A stretch of 64,000 bases of DNA from positions 9,449,183 to 9,513,182 of the forward strand of contig OX419342.1 in NCBI GenBank assembly GCA_948470475.1. The letters run 5' to 3'. The notes beneath the pieces are model-generated. The model saw nothing but the letters and a program-made list of their open reading frames with translations. It was not told the origin of the DNA and did no database searches. Source of the stretch: Galaxea fascicularis (lineage: Eukaryota; Cnidaria; Anthozoa; Scleractinia; Euphylliidae). Every line of letters starts with the position of its first letter. The stretch's first letter is position 1. Shown here piece by piece: positions 50,800 through 63,955 of the stretch. Position numbers and translations under genes: made by a program.

Positions 50800-52730
50800 G
50801 TATAAAAAGCGTTTTACTGTTTGTTTGACTCGATTTTAAAATGTACGTGTGCAGCGTTCGTGACAAGAAGGAATTAGGTAAATTAGCGCTGGTGTGAATC
50901 GTAAGGAGAAGTAAACAGCGAAGTATATGTATTTTACAATTATTGGATGAGGTTTTTGTGAGTCCAGAATAATCAAAGTCGAGGTAGGAGTTACCGAGAT
51001 CTTAATTATTCTATATATCACAAAAGTCGAATCTATAGTAATTAAGGGGGAGGTTTCTAAACAAATTTCGTCGGTGGAGGAGCTGTGCACATGAGAATTT
51101 GGTCTTATCAATAGAGTTGATAATTTAAATTGGCCAATCTAGTAATTGTTCTATTATACATTGAACGAGTGAAATATCAGATGTCATGGCATTAACATGT
51201 ACTTACAAACCTGGGGCCAGATCCACGAAGCCCTCCTAAGTTAAGATGTCTCCTAAGTATTGTTTTCTCACAATAGCTCATTGCTTAAAAATACTTAGGG
51301 CACATCATAATTTAGGACGTTTTTCGTGAATCTGGCCCCAGGACATCATTTTGCTTTTTCACCGACGGCAAGCCACACAACTTACCCGAACTTGACACGA
51401 TTATTCTTAGAAATCATGCACCGCAGTCATACATGGCATGATTACCAGTGACCTTGAGTGTTCTTGGCATGATTACTGTATAATTTGCACCTAGATGCTG
51501 TCACAGGCGCTGATTTCGATATTCACTCTACGCATCCGGCCAATCAGAAAAGAGATTGCGATTTCAATGTATAATAATAGTGAATGACAGGCAATTTTAA
51601 ACATCTCGATTCCCTGTACGTCTGTCGATCAATAATTCACCAGCAGATAGTGCGCGAATGCCTGAGTGTAGTGTGTAGTTGGTTCGTTTTTCCATATAGG
51701 TGAAATCAACAGCGTGACTTAAGAATACAAATGTGTGTAATTCTGTGTGAGCCTTTCCGCGGACGCTCTTATGACCACAGTGGAAACCCGTCAATACTAG
51801 ACGACCACCAACCGGCTGTAAGAGGATGGCCGTATTATCAGAGTAGGGTCAGATTTTATGGCTGGTCTCTTTCAAGTAAGATAAACAGGCTACTATAAAT
51901 AAGGTCCTTCTAGTGCAAAGGTCACGAACTTAACTAAAAGCGATTATAAGTAATGATAATAGGACTGGGTGGAGTCCAATTCGGTCTGTAATCAAGCGAT
52001 AACAAACTCGGACGACCGTGCAGCGGGAGTCCGATTTGTTTATCACGAGTATGATTCCAGACCGAATTGGACAACACGAAGTCTTATTAACAGTAATCAC
52101 AAAAATCACAATTTCCGAGAAAAAAAAGAAGAAACTCGTCTGGTTTCTTGGCATAAACATTTGTGCTATGGGATAAACAAAATCACTACTGTGTTCTAAA
52201 ATACTGTCATTGTTCAAGGGAAAAAATATCTATTTTGAAGAAAGACCCAATTCAAGAGTCTGTACACTGTTACTATGGTGATTGAAACCATGGCTCTGAG
52301 TGGTTGATTTAAACTACAACACTGAATGTGATTGGCTTATTGAAATGTCCGATAACAAACTGTCCAATAACAACTTGGCAAGCGAATTAGTGGAAAATAG
52401 GAGTTTTTTAAACCAATCACAATCGAGGAAATTGTAATTCTTATGATTAATAACGTTATTGCTTTTCAACATTTGCCCCCTGTCCTTCCGTCAGACGGCG
52501 CACTTGGTTTGAGTTGTCTTTTCAGTATCAGATGAATACAGGAACGAGTATGATGATGGAATTTCACAATGTGGGCGTGTCAACGGTGAATTTCAATAAG
52601 AAATTAATTAGCGCTTCACCGGGACGAAAATAAGTGGCTACAATAACGAGGTGGCTGTTTGGCGGGAGTTCCACTGTAGTTTTTAGTAACAGATCAGTCG
52701 TTATTAGTCGCTGACTTTCGGCGTTACATT
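50800..52730. other. Sequence without supported gene, with small foldbacks
   Basis: Contains the MITE at 51210-51342 and an inverted repeat at about 51965-52075 (GAGTCCAATTCGGTCTG against CAGACCGAATTGGAC, and ACTCGGAC against GTCCGA). CCAATCACAATCGAGGAAAT and CCAATAACAACTTGGCAAGC belong to further AT-rich repeats. No coding exon found. Confidence 0.4.
51210..51342. mobile_element. 133-bp MITE with CCTGGGGCCAGAT ends
   Basis: The left end CCTGGGGCCAGATCCACGAA is mirrored at the right as TTCGTGAATCTGGCCCCAGG; the interior repeats CCTAAG/CTTAGG words (AAGTATTG, AAATACTTAGG). Very small non-autonomous element. Confidence 0.75.
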
Positions 52731-52735
52731 ATATA

Positions 52736-53860
52736 AAGTAAAAACCCGCATAAAAGGACAAGTGGATTAAGAACGTCCAGGCTGAAAGTTGTCAAAAGGA
52801 ACACCATATACATAAGAACCAATTAATTCAATTCCGCCTAATAAATTCAACTGGTTCTTATATATAAGGTACCAGCATATTTGTTAGGGTAATTTTTACG
52901 TTGTTATGTTTGTTATTTCGTTCAAGCACCTATTCCAAAGCTACTACCTCTCATTTATGTGGGTTAACAACTCGCTTGAAATTAAAGACCAGTCGCATGA
53001 TTTGCGAGGATGGGGTCAATTCCGCATAAACCAGTGTCAGTTGTGCAATACATTGTATTATTATCAGTCAGAATTTAAGAACATGTTAAATTGCCCCTAA
53101 CCCTTGAATTTGTTTTCTTTTGGTAGATTTCCATATTTTTCAAGAACTCATTTTCGAAAAAAAAAATTAAAAAATATTGAATTCTGATCTTTTTGCGAGC
53201 GCTTGAAGTTACTGTTTTTTTTTTGTTTGTTTGTTTTTTTTTTTGCGCGCGCTATAAGCCCCACTGGACATATTATTGTCTCGTGGGCTCATTAGGAACG
53301 AGCCAATGAGAAGCGTCCGGTATTTGAGATTTTTTGGCTATGACGTAAGAAAAGGACACCATTCCAATCGTATGCATGCTGATACCTTTCTGTATATTTT
53401 TAAAGTTGCTGCATCCATAAACAACGCATTTTCAACCATTCTCTCTGTTTAGCAAAAGGTATTGCCCCGAATCTTCGCATATTCCAACAACTCAAGCTTG
53501 CATGATGTCCTTTTCTTACGTCAAGCTCCATATGTAGACACATTTGGCCGAGTGGGGACTAATGCGAACGATAGGTGAAAGTATCGTCAAGACTGCCTTC
53601 ACTTTTAGCGCCTTTTAAAAAAAAACCAAAAAAAAAAAACAAACAAAGGGATTCAATATTTTTTATTGTTTTTTTTTTCGAAAATGAGTTCTTGAAAGAA
53701 ATAGAAATCTACCAAAAGAAAACAAATTGAAGGGCTAGGGGCACTTTAAGAACAGCTTGAGGCTGATTTTACACTAAGTAAAAATATATAAGAACGGCAT
53801 CAGCTGAAACTGAAAAGCATAGGTCGCTTTATGCGGGTTGTTACTGTAATGGAAATATAT
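52736..53860. mobile_element. Outer inverted repeat around the TTAA element
   Basis: AAAACCCGCATAAA near 52741 and TTTATGCGGGTTGTTAC near 53830 form outer inverted ends; inside, 52810-52865 is a small palindrome (AAGAACCAATTAATTC ... CAACTGGTTCTTATATATAAG). The TTAA element at 53090-53745 is nested inside. Confidence 0.4.
53090..53745. mobile_element. TTAA-flanked MITE, about 656 bp
   Basis: TIRs of about 95 bp: ATTGCCCCTAACCCTTGAAT at the left, complement of AGGGCTAGGGGCACT at the right, including TTTTGGTAGATTTC and CATTTTCGAAAA in both. TTAA lies just outside (53086-53089 and 53746-53749), as for piggyBac/Kolobok families. Internally AGAAAAGGACA and TGTCCTTTTCT give a second inverted pair. 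No ORF. Confidence 0.7.
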
Positions 53861-54544
53861 ATACAAACTATATATAAGCAGTTTTATGCTTTCGGGTGGC
53901 GGTCCACCACCCTTGTTTACGAGTATTGAGTGCAATGTATCGTATCATGATTGAGTGAAATAAAGGTGTGTTTAAAATAGTCTCTATTCTCCATATTTAG
54001 GTTTCATATGCATGTTCTGAGACATTTTATGTAATTTTTCGATTGTCATCAACTATTTTTCGGTATTGTTATCGTGTTTACAAACTAACAGGGGTGGGTA
54101 GATGAGATCAGGCTTCCTTCCATAAAATAGAAGGCTATCACAAAGCAGATTGAACTATTTTCTGTCACAAGTATTTGGCCGGTTTTTGCATTTCTTCGAG
54201 GGCAAGCAATCAACACGATTTAGTCATTCCTCATTTGGTTTTACCATAGATATTTTTGCTGATCTGCGAAACCGAAGGCTCGATCATTTTTTTCACGCTA
54301 GCTCTTGCTTGTTTGTCAAACGTGTGATGTTTCCTTTAGACATTGAATCACGATGCATAGGATAAATAAACAATTTTAATGAACACTAGAAACCATCAAC
54401 CACATGGTCCGCCATGATGGTAAGAAGAGCATCTCAAAGTTCATAGCGAGACTACTACTAACCGCAATATTCGGTTGTATGACTTCCGTTTAATTACAGA
54501 AACATCACAAAACGAGCACTCGCGTAGGAACTTGGTACGTATTT

Positions 54545-54832
54545 CATTTATAATATACATATTTAGCCAAGCCTAAAAGCCAGAGCTCCACAGTTATTTC
54601 TTTTATTAGCATTTTATAGATAAACATGTTTACGAGCTCGAACGATAAACAAACTGTTGGTTCATCCCAGTTTAGTTACATATGATTACACTACAATACA
54701 GATGGTAAAAATCACTAAACTAGGTTAGCAGTCCTAGTGTCCCACTTTTAAAACCAATTTCACAAGCGGTTATGTACTTTGGCAGTTTGGCTGAGTCACA
54801 AATTCGAACATGTATTGGTGGCATTTTAATCT
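54545..54832. repeat. Dispersed repeat, third copy, left half
   Basis: AAGCCTAAAAGCCAGAGCTC and CGGTTATGTACTTTGGC match 34725-35140. The copy is cut at about 54832 by the LINE inserted at 54833-55441 and resumes afterwards. Confidence 0.6.
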
Positions 54833-55377
54833 TTTAAACAGAATTCAAACTGCTAGGTGTGGTAATCCAGGACAACCTCAAATGGACTCATTCATCTCAA
54901 GTGTACTCAAGAAAGCTAACAAACGTATCTATCATATTAGGACATGTAAGAAAGCCCACCTTCCTGATGAAGTTGGCCTCACGACCTACACAACAAAAAT
55001 TAGACCTTTGCTCGAGTATGCGTGCCCCATTTGGGGAGGTGTTCCTGACCATTATTCCCTGGAGCTTCAAAGAGTACAGGACCGTTGTTTAAAGATCCTC
55101 GGCCTTCCAAGAGATGCCCTCGAAACACTACTCGGGAACGGATGATGAGGAGCGATAAGTTTAAACACTTATTTAAACAATCTGATCATAGCTATAATCC
55201 CAGACAAAAAAAAAATGTAATCAAGTGCCCTTGTCACGTACACTGAGACACCAGCAATCTTTTGTCCCAAGAGCACTAAGACTATAGTAACTTTTAGATT
55301 TTATTATTATATTATATATGCATTTTACTACATTTGTAAAAACACATTAATTCTATTGCCATTGTGTTTGAATAAAG

Positions 55378-55441
<64 letters not shown>
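54833..55441 (+). mobile_element. L2/CR1-like LINE 3' end with (TTA)n tail
   Basis: Reads, with a frame change, TSKWTHSSQ-type start, then KKANKRIYHIRTCKKAHLPD, EVGLTTYTTKIRPLLEYACP and ELQRVQDRCLKILGLPRDA: the end of a non-LTR reverse transcriptase, where RPLLEYACPIW is a family signature. After the stop an untranslated tail ends in TTTGAATAAAG followed by (TTA)n at 55379-55441, as for L2/CR1-type elements with microsatellite 3' ends. Strongly 5'-truncated. Confidence 0.75.
55379..55441. repeat. (TTA)n microsatellite
   Basis: About 20 units; it forms the 3' tail of the LINE insertion. Confidence 0.95.
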
Positions 55442-56230
55442 TAAACTAAACTTTTCAACAACGAAACAAAATGGTAAAACCCCAAAGTGGGTACGCTTCG
55501 ACACCACCCACGTTAAAAGAAGAAACGTACTTTGCTTGCCTTGGTTTGAACATTTTATGGTGTCATTTTTGTGATTTATGAGAGTAAAGACGATAGAAAA
55601 CTCCTGTCGATGTCCTTTTTATGGAATGACATGATTGCGCGAAATCGACTTAATTGCTTACTTTTTGCTAAGAAAAGTGACTGCCACAGACTGATCAAGC
55701 ATAAGCTTTGTCTGTAAACATTAAAAATAAGACGAAGTTTTTACTGCAATTGGCCTTGAAAGTCTACGATTTTAAGGTAACAACAACGAGAATTGCTGTG
55801 AGGGACAACAAATTGCTGGCATTTTCAATGTTGCAGCTGTTAATCGTGTTTACTTTTGGGAAGGCGTTGTTGCTGTTTGCGAGAATCTTCCAAATATCAA
55901 TCCGGCTCTTGTAAACTTGTCAAGTGGAGCCGAGGATTTAAACCGTCCGGACTTCGCTTGCTTTTCTTCAACCAATTATGTACCCAAAATATGAGCGACA
56001 GCATGGAAAAAACAGAAGCATTTTTGGGTCCAAACCAATTTCAGATGAAACTTCTAAACAAAAGGTAAGAAAACTGACAAAGATCGATGGGAATTTATCT
56101 TCGACGTTTCTCGTAAAAACTGGAAAAATAAGACATCAAGTAACAAAAATAACTTGTAGTAACTTAGGCAAATCGCTGATCAATTGTGTCCACATAAATG
56201 TTTACTTAAACTGAAAACAAAACAGGAGTA
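55442..56230. repeat. Dispersed repeat, third copy, right half
   Basis: AAAACCCCAAAGTGGGTACG, GAGTAAAGACGATA, GAATTGCTGTGAGGGACAAC and GAGCCGAGGATTTAAACCGT match 35165-36000. Continues the left half seen before the LINE. Confidence 0.6.
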
Positions 56231-57480
56231 CGAGATCTCGGGAACCTAGCCAGACCACCCGTTCATGTGAACACGTCGAGATTTTTTTAAAGGGATCAAG
56301 GGACGTGCTGAGATCTTGGAAACCGTGCCAGCCCGGTCACTGACCGGGCTGATATGAAGAGGCCCTGAGAAGTAGTCAACGTAGGCGGCCAATGTTGTTA
56401 ACAATGTTTGGACGAAGACCTTAAAATTATTCAACGCGACCTGATGTGTTCCTGGCAGCTTTGTGACAACTTTCTGTCATATTTTGAGACATGCAAATGC
56501 CCTTGATGTATTGGTTTCTGCCTTCAATAAAACGTTTAAAGGCTCTTAAAGACCAACACTGCTATCGATAAAAAATCGTAAGTTTGTTCTCTTGTTGTCT
56601 TCGGCGTTTATTTTATTTTCCCGCCACAAAAACGTGGGTTGCGGTACAGCTGTATCACATATCACTTTGGCTGATAAAGAGTGGTTGGTGGACGTACGAC
56701 GGACGGTCGTAGAGGACGTCATGACCATAACCAGGAACCCATTTATGGGCTCCTGCCATAACTTATCTGATCGATGGGTTACCATATTTTCTTACCGATG
56801 GTCCTTTGCTCGTGCTATTAATGTTTTTTCGTGGAATTTGCCGCTACAGAAGCCCCCAGCCCGGCATCTTTAAGCTGAGTTTCGGGTAGAGGCAATCCTC
56901 TGAAAGAAAACTGAAAAACTGAAAACACGGAAACTTGTACAAGCGAGCCATGGCGGTTGACGAGTGAGGTTGTCTTTCTGGCTTTTCTGTGGATGGCTTG
57001 CAGGGCATAGCATTGCAATTTTGGCTCGTTTTGACTCGCAGTAATACAATAAGTTCAATATTTCCCAGGTAGGACTTCTAAAAATATATATGAACTAGAA
57101 ATTGGCGGACTTCCATGTCGCCGTTATCAAGGAATTACCCAGGATTCATTTCGGTTGTGAAGACGAAGATTTCCGAGGAGTGGGAATAGCTGTAGTCCAA
57201 TAGCTTTTGCTCTGCGTGCTAAAGAAGTGAGCATGGAAGTGAGGAACAGAATCAAGTAGAGGAACTGTACTTTCTTGCGCTAGGAGGATTTTTAATGAAA
57301 ATCTTCAGTTATAGTGAGTTTATTGGCTACTAAAGTTCAAACAAGTAAATATTTGGCTGCAACAGCGGTTCGTTTCACTTTTCAAATTCTAAAAGCAGTA
57401 ATGGTGCTGGGTCGAGCAATGGCGGCCTAAGGACGAACGAAGCAGTCGTCCGCAAAGTTAGCTATCTCATAGCGGTAAAC
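56231..57480. other. Sequence with copy of the coral-type hairpin repeat
   Basis: 56620-56815 matches 37550-37790 (CCACAAAAACGTGGGTTG, GACGTCATGACC, GATCGATGGGTTACC). A short inverted repeat GCCAGCCCGGTCA / TGACCGGGCTGATATG is at 56327-56356. No gene seen. Confidence 0.4.
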
Positions 57481-58390
57481 GGCAGATTATTTTATTCATG
57501 CTTTCAGCTGAAGGCGAAATAGATCTTCCACACCATCTGGAGAATCAACTCCTTCTCCAGAAGCCAAGAAACCGAAACAAAACTTCTCGCCTTCTCCAAA
57601 CACGAAGGAAGAGGACGAAACTTATTCAATCTCAAGTGACATTGACATGTCTCAGAATTTGACGAAAAACTGCAAACAATCCTTGACATACAATTGTATC
57701 TACTGCGAAATCTATTCGAGCTAACCTCACGAAGTTGGAGTCACGAACGCGAAAACTTGAACAGTTCCAAACACATGCGAAGAGAGAGATCGAAGATCTA
57801 CAGGAAGGTGCGAGGTTTGCTGAAGAACAACTAAACAGAAGTTCAAAACCTTCAGCCAGTCACAACAAACCTATGATTTTAAACTTAATGATCTCAAAGC
57901 ACAAATTAAAGAATGTAAAGAAAAGGCAGATGAAACCGAAACAAAGTACCTTTATTTGGAAGCATATTCTAGGCGCGAGAACTTGAATTTCAAAAGCTTC
58001 CCTTTGGTTTGCCACTAAGCCAGCAGTTAAATGTTGCATCGCTTCGTTTCTTGCCCATGTCGAACGTCGCTCCTGTTGCGTGTGATTGTGTTTTTGTGTT
58101 CAGTATGTCTTACCCAATACGCTACTTCATTCTTTAAATTCATTACGCTAAATGTATTTTTTAGTCCAACAACGATCTCACTTCAACATACCAAAGCCAA
58201 TGTTAAATTGACTTTTGTTTCCCGCCGTCGTGAAAGTCTGTCGAATTTAAATACTCCGCTGGACTTGTGCCACTTACTTTTTATATCAAATTGTCCACGC
58301 AAAATGTAAACAACGACAATGCTTTCGGCCTTAAATGCCTGTCGCTAAACGTACGAGGTCTCAACCAGGGGCACAAAACGACCAATTTGT
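57480..58390 (+). mobile_element. L1/Tx1-like LINE fragment: ORF1 and start of ORF2
   Basis: In shifting frames: STPSGESTPSPEAKKPKQNF, KEEDETYSISSDIDMS, a coiled-coil stretch SRTRKLEQFQTHAKREIEDL, and KYLYLEAYSRRENL, typical of LINE ORF1 RNA-binding proteins. At about 58327 it continues FGLKCLSLNVRGLNQ, the first residues of an ORF2 endonuclease, and is then lost. Frameshifts make it a remnant. Confidence 0.6.
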
Positions 58391-58915
58391 CGCAAAATGT
58401 ATTATTATACCCCAGCTAGTAAAACGTGATGTTATTAAGGCATTTTCAGGTGTTTTTCAATATTGCTGGGAAAAAAATTGTCTGTTCCTTTTTCCCAGCA
58501 AGACACACAAGAAATTTTCCAGCCAGCTAGATAAAATTTATTGATCAGCCAGGAATTAAATTAATTCGTTAATTAATTTAAATAATGAAAGGAATAATAA
58601 TAATAACAATACTTATATTAATAATGATAATGCTAATAATGATAACGATATTTAGAGAACGGCTTAACCAATTGACTACCGTGCAGGCCAAAACAGGCCG
58701 CACAAGACTCCCATGCTTTTCAGTCGCACGAATATTGCTTTAATTGTCAGTTGTGAGCACGAAATGGAATGTCCTTTAAATTTGGATATCTAATAAACGC
58801 AAGAAACGTAGCGATTTTTACCAAATATGGCCTTTTGAGTTTGGACAAGAACAAAAATAACCGTTTTTAACGTCAAAGAGAAACGACGAAAATGCCTCTG
58901 TTTTTTTCTTTTTTT
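58391..58915. other. Junction between two LINE remnants
   Basis: AT-rich; an (AAT)-like stretch at 58590-58650 and T-runs at 58900-58917 near the 3' end of the minus-strand ORF2. No gene. Confidence 0.4.
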
Positions 58916-61900
58916 TCACACAATTTTATTTACAAGACAAACACTTACACTACTTACAGCTTTTGTGTAAAGTATGTTGTGAATTATTTTATACTGAAAC
59001 ATTGAAAGTTTTATTTCTTTTGTGACAACAAAAGGTATAGAAAACAATTTCTTACATTCTTCCTTACTGAATCCCATTTCCATCAGATTTTTCTCTGCCG
59101 TTGGCGGATTAGAATTTCGCTTTTTGACCAGTGACCTGTGTATTGTTTTGCAAGTCATCTTATCAATTGCAATTAAATTAGTCGTACTAGTTTGCTTTTC
59201 TTCTTTTAAATAATTCTTCCACTTTCCCAGTATTGTAGAAGTGAGGCCAAAGTACTGCAGAAAGTTGCATTTGATCTTAAATTTCTGTAAGAACTCATGA
59301 AAAGATAGAAGCCTGGTTTTGTTTTCACCCACAAGGCTCGAAAGTTTAGTGATCGCATGACACCAGCTTGGTGCCAACTCTCATTGTACACGGACGTGTT
59401 ATTGAAACTATTGTTCGAAATAATCTGATCAAGTACGTCTTTGTTTGTTTTAGGAATCACGTTAGTAAGTTCTTGCCAATATAGAATTACTTCAATATAA
59501 AAAGCCGGCAGTTTTGCATTTATAGTCAAATCTTCAATGTTGTAATTGCAATAAAACAGTAGTGTTCCGCCAACATTAGAGAGCAGACGTAAAGGAATGA
59601 TCTTCCACGGTTGATTACCTTCTGAGCAGAAACGTTTTGCCCAACATATTTTTAATGCTTATCAAACAAAGAAAGTCTATCATATTTAGGCCTCCGTTTT
59701 CCTTGTCTTTTATCAAGGTGTTTTTTTCTTTAATCTTCGGGGTTTTGTAATTCCATACAAAATCAAAGATAAGTTTGTTTACTTCAGCTGCGAAAGAGGC
59801 TGGTGTACTCAACACACTACAGACAAAAGTAAGCTTCGAAATTACCATAGATTTCACTATCTGAATTCGGCCGTGGACTGATATGTCCCTTGCTGACCAA
59901 ATATTCAGGAGCTTTCTCAAAGAATCTAGTCGATCAAAAAAATTCTTTTTGGCTGCGAGTTTTTCGTCATAAGAGAAGTAGACTCCTAGTGCATAGATTG
60001 GTTCTCCATTCATTCTTAAACTTTGAAACGTGTCTTTTCGATGGCGTAGAGACCCTAACCACAACAATTTTGATTTCGACTAATTTATTTTTAATCCAGA
60101 GCAGCTTTCGAACTGGGAAAGTAAACTGAATAGGTGGCTTAGAGATTCGGTATCTTCAAGAAAGGCCGTGGTTTCATCTGCGCACTGAGAGAGCTTCAAC
60201 ATATTTCTTTCATCAATTTTAATGCCTTTTAATTCTTTTGAACCTCTTATGGCATTACCCAGGATTTCAATTCCTATGACGAACAGAGGACAACCTTGCC
60301 TGACTCCTCTTCTTAAATTGAAATGTCTAGTGGCATGCCATTAGTTAAAACAGAACTAGAAATATTGCTGTAAATGACTCTAATCCATTGCCGTAACTGT
60401 CGGCAAAAGTTGAATACTTCTAAGCACTTCTGGAGATAATTCCATACAAGAGAGTCGAATGCTTTTTCAAAATCGTGAAAAACAGCTAGACCGGGGATGT
60501 TATGAGTTCTTGTAAATGACATAATGTCGGAACTCGTTCTAATATTTTCTCCAATGTACGTACCTACCTTTGACGTAACCTGTTTGGCTTTCATTAACAA
60601 TTATAGGGAGAACTTTCTCCATTCTGAGTGCAATAGCTTTTGTAGCAATTTTATAGTCGTTATTAAGAAGGGAGACTGGCCTCCATTTTTTTAAATATTG
60701 CAAGTTTTTGTCTTTCTTTGGTATCAATGAACTAATTGCTAGCCGTTGAGAGGTTGAAAGAGGTCCATTTTCAAAGCCGTAATTAAAACTGTCAACCATA
60801 AACTTTGCGACCGCATTCCAGAAACATCTGTAAAATTGAATTGTGAAACCATCAGAGCCTGGCGTCTTGTTTTTTTTTTTTTTTTGAACTTATTAAGCGA
60901 TTCGGAGCATTCGTTTATCGTTAGTAAGCCTTCGCAACTTCTGGCTTCTTCGTTATCTAACTTCTTCAAATGGGAGAGAATTTTGAAATCGTTTGATTCG
61001 GGATTAGTATTTTTCGAAAAATATATTTCTCTGTAGAATCTTTCTTCTTCATCCAGGATTCATGCCTTTTGGATCACACTGAACAGAGCCACCATTTTTT
61101 ATCAATGAAGTTATGTGTTTTTTCTTGTGATTTCTTTTTTCTAAGTTTAAAAAATATTTATTATTCTTTTCACCGAATTCATACCAGCGTGCTCTGCTTT
61201 GCACCACTGCGCCCTGGGTTTTTCGTGCAATTATTTTTGCGCGATCCATTTCCGCCCCTTGTCTCTTCACTGAAGTGTGATCTGATTTTCTCTTGTAATT
61301 CATTGAATATTTGTGTAAACTTTTTTTTCTTCGTCGCGTTGTTGCAATGCTTTTATTTTCGAAAAGGGAATAGTCGTTGCTCTAATTTTCATTTTGATTA
61401 ATTCCCAGAGAAGCCCTTTATCAGTTACATCATGATACTTTAAAACGAATTCAGGTATTTTTGCTGTAATTATATAAAGTCAATTTATTCTTCGTCAATC
61501 AAAAGAGAATTATTAAATTTCCAAAAGCCTGGACCTCGATTAGCGTCTTTTTCGCAGTGAGTTAAGACTAAGCTTAACGCGGAATGGTCTGAAAATATAC
61601 TAGGGACTATTTTAATAGCCTTCAAGGACGATTGAATATCTTTAGATAGCAAGAAGTAATCTAGTATGCATTGAATTTTCATTGACGGATTGTTCCAAGT
61701 ATAGCCCTGCGCACTGGGCTTTTTAACTTGCCATGCATCAACAAAATCATAGGTTTCCATTAAGTTGTTCATTTCCTGGATAACGTTTTTCTTATGTTCA
61801 ACTGGTCGCCCTCCTCGTTTATCCCAGTCATTCAACGGACAATTAAAGTCACCACCTATCACCAAGGTTTCATTTGCATAGCAATTGAGGACGGAGTTAG

Positions 61901-62276
61901 ACAGATCTCTAAGGAATTTGATTTGTTGCGTTTGATCGTTTGGTGCATAAATATTTACTAAAATACGCTTTACATCGTCTATTGCTGCTTCACTTACAAT
62001 GTATCTGCCGTTTTTGTCCTGAATTACATTGCCAATCGACACGTTGATTTTAGGTTTGAACAGAATCATCACACCACGGCTGTGAGTAGAGCCGTGGCAT
62101 GCGAACGTTTTACCTCCCCATTCAGCTTCCCACAATTTGACAATCTGTGCAGACGAATATGTTTCCTGAAGAAATATTACATTACAAGTTTGTTGATGTA
62201 ACCATCTAAAAAGTTGGCGTCGTTTGGTAGTCTTGTTCAACCCTCTGACATTCAAAGATAAAAACTTAAACTCCAT
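58916..62276 (-). mobile_element. L1/Tx1-like LINE ORF2 (endonuclease and reverse transcriptase), decayed
   Basis: The minus strand starts at 62276 with MEFKFLSLNVRGLNKTTKRR. The endonuclease (62276-61485) has VIFLQETYSS, LVNIYAPND, VIGGDFNCPLNDWDKRGG and PSIFSDHSALSLVL, the catalytic blocks of APE-type nucleases. Reverse transcriptase follows in broken frames: RRQALMVSQFNFT and SSLIPKKDKNLQYLKKWRPV, SLLNNDYKIATKAIALRME, IPGLAVFHDFEKAFDSLVWN, a catalytic box CADE in place of YADD near 60185, then LGVYFSYDEKLAAKKNFFDR and a long C-terminal part to 58916. Frame changes occur near 61450, 61030, 60760, 60570, 60310, 60080, 59590 and 59300. Confidence 0.8.
61485..62276 (-). pseudogene. LINE endonuclease domain, intact frame
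   Basis: 263 codons without interruption. Conserved residues visible: Asn in SLNVRGLN, Glu in FLQETYS, Tyr/Asn in NIYAPND, Asp-Asn in GGDFNCPLND, and the Asp-His pair in FSDHSAL. It is the best-preserved piece of coding sequence of any transposable element here, but the following RT frames are broken. Confidence 0.75.
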
Positions 62277-63760
62277 TTAATATACGCTTTAGCCACTTGC
62301 AAGCTATTTATTGCAGAAATGAATAAACAAATGAGCAAATGATGCAGCACTTTAGTTTGCTTGTTGCAATTGATTTCGTTAGCGTAAAAGCGGAATACTA
62401 AGGACCCACACGAACCGTAAATACAAACAAATTTACTACATTTAACGCTTAACATTACCTGTATTCCAGTAGTCGGCATTCTCTGTCTGAGGCGAGTGTA
62501 AAGATCCGAACGCTTTTCATAAAGGCAATAAAAATATTTAGATTTCAAAGTTAACCATTTGTCATAATACGTCCGTAAAGTGGAAATTTCTTAGATTCTG
62601 GTCCGCAATAGACGACATTATCGATGACGCTTTTCAATGTTGAAAATGCCCCTTTTTGCCTTTATGTTTTTTTTAAGAAATCATTGTTGAAAAACAAAAC
62701 TTCAATCATCATAACAAAATTCAGTCCTTGTTCTAGCTTAGAAATGACTTTTTTTGTTCACATTCTTCTCTCGAGCGTAGATACAGCCATTTGTTCCAGT
62801 GCATTCGGGCCTCATCGCCATTTTCAATATCTCAACCGCATTGCATGCTGGGAAAAAACGAGAATTTTTGACAGCACTTGTTCCTTCCCCCAATTCTTTC
62901 GCATATACACTCCGACCTACCGCCAAAAATTCGTGCTTGTAGTGATATTCAGTGCTCACAAATTCCAAAGTATGTGGCGGTAGGTCGAGAAATTCATCAA
63001 TAGTCGAGTCCTAAAGGTACTAAGTGTCCGACCAGCCAAATTCCCAGTTCGTCGAGTAACAAGCCAAATTCGACAACAAAGTGCATCACCTTGCTCGGTT
63101 CTTTGAGAAAGTGGACTCTTAGCTAACGGTCTTATCAAGCAGCCACTACAGATGAAAAATGGCTGTAAACGTAGCAAAAATCGCAAGCAAAGCCAACTTG
63201 AGCTGTTCTTGTCGCTCCACGGATGAAAAATAGCTACGTCATAATGACGTTCTCAGAAACCTTGAGCCTCCAGTGCCTCAGGACAGCACCACTTTCCATG
63301 GTAGTTTCAAATAAAGAGCCACGAAATGCTATGGCTCGTTTATAGGTGGAAAATCACCCCGAAAACGTAAAAACGGCTGGTAGTCAATGGGTTAAGAACG
63401 AAACACTGATTCTTGTGTTAGTGTGGTATTGTACATGTGCTGCTGTCTCGAGCAGTTTGAATTTTGGGAAACTTTTGTCAGCCCGCAAAGTGAGCACAAA
63501 ATTCATAATAACTAGCGGCAATGTACACAGAGGCAATCATTTAAAATACTTGCTTGGATAAACCTGCATTCTCTACAATGATATATATTCATTTTACATA
63601 TTTGCCAGCACCCATTGCCATGTTCTTTCCACGGTAGCCTGAAAAATAAGCAATAAAGGGAAAAAAGATAGAGACATTATAGTATTTGACGAGAACCAGC
63701 AATAATACTCACTGAATAATGTTTTCAGATCTAGTTGTGGCTCCACATCACTGATCAACT
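62277..63760. other. Sequence without supported gene
   Basis: CACTCCGACCTACCGCC (62908) and GGCGGTAGGTCGAG (62974) form an inverted pair about 65 bp apart. Short ORFs lack domains; no ORF1 was found upstream of the minus-strand ORF2. Confidence 0.4.
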
Positions 63761-63766
63761 GTACAT

Positions 63767-63955
63767 ATAAGATGAGAATAAACTAACCTTTATCTGAAAT
63801 ATTGTGCTGTGTCGTTATTGTGGCTGAAAATGGCAAATGTTAGCGATTTTTACTTAAGCAACACACGTCCTTAAAATCGCTAAATTTTGCCATTTTCCAC
63901 CACAATAACAACACAGTACAAAATGTTAGATGAAGGTTAGTTTATTCTCATCTTA
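63767..63955. mobile_element. 189-bp palindromic MITE
   Basis: TAAGATGAGAATAAACTAAC at the left and its complement at the right, with GTTATTGTGG, AAAATGGCAAA and TTAGCGATTTT mirrored inside around a short AC-rich loop. No coding content. Confidence 0.75.
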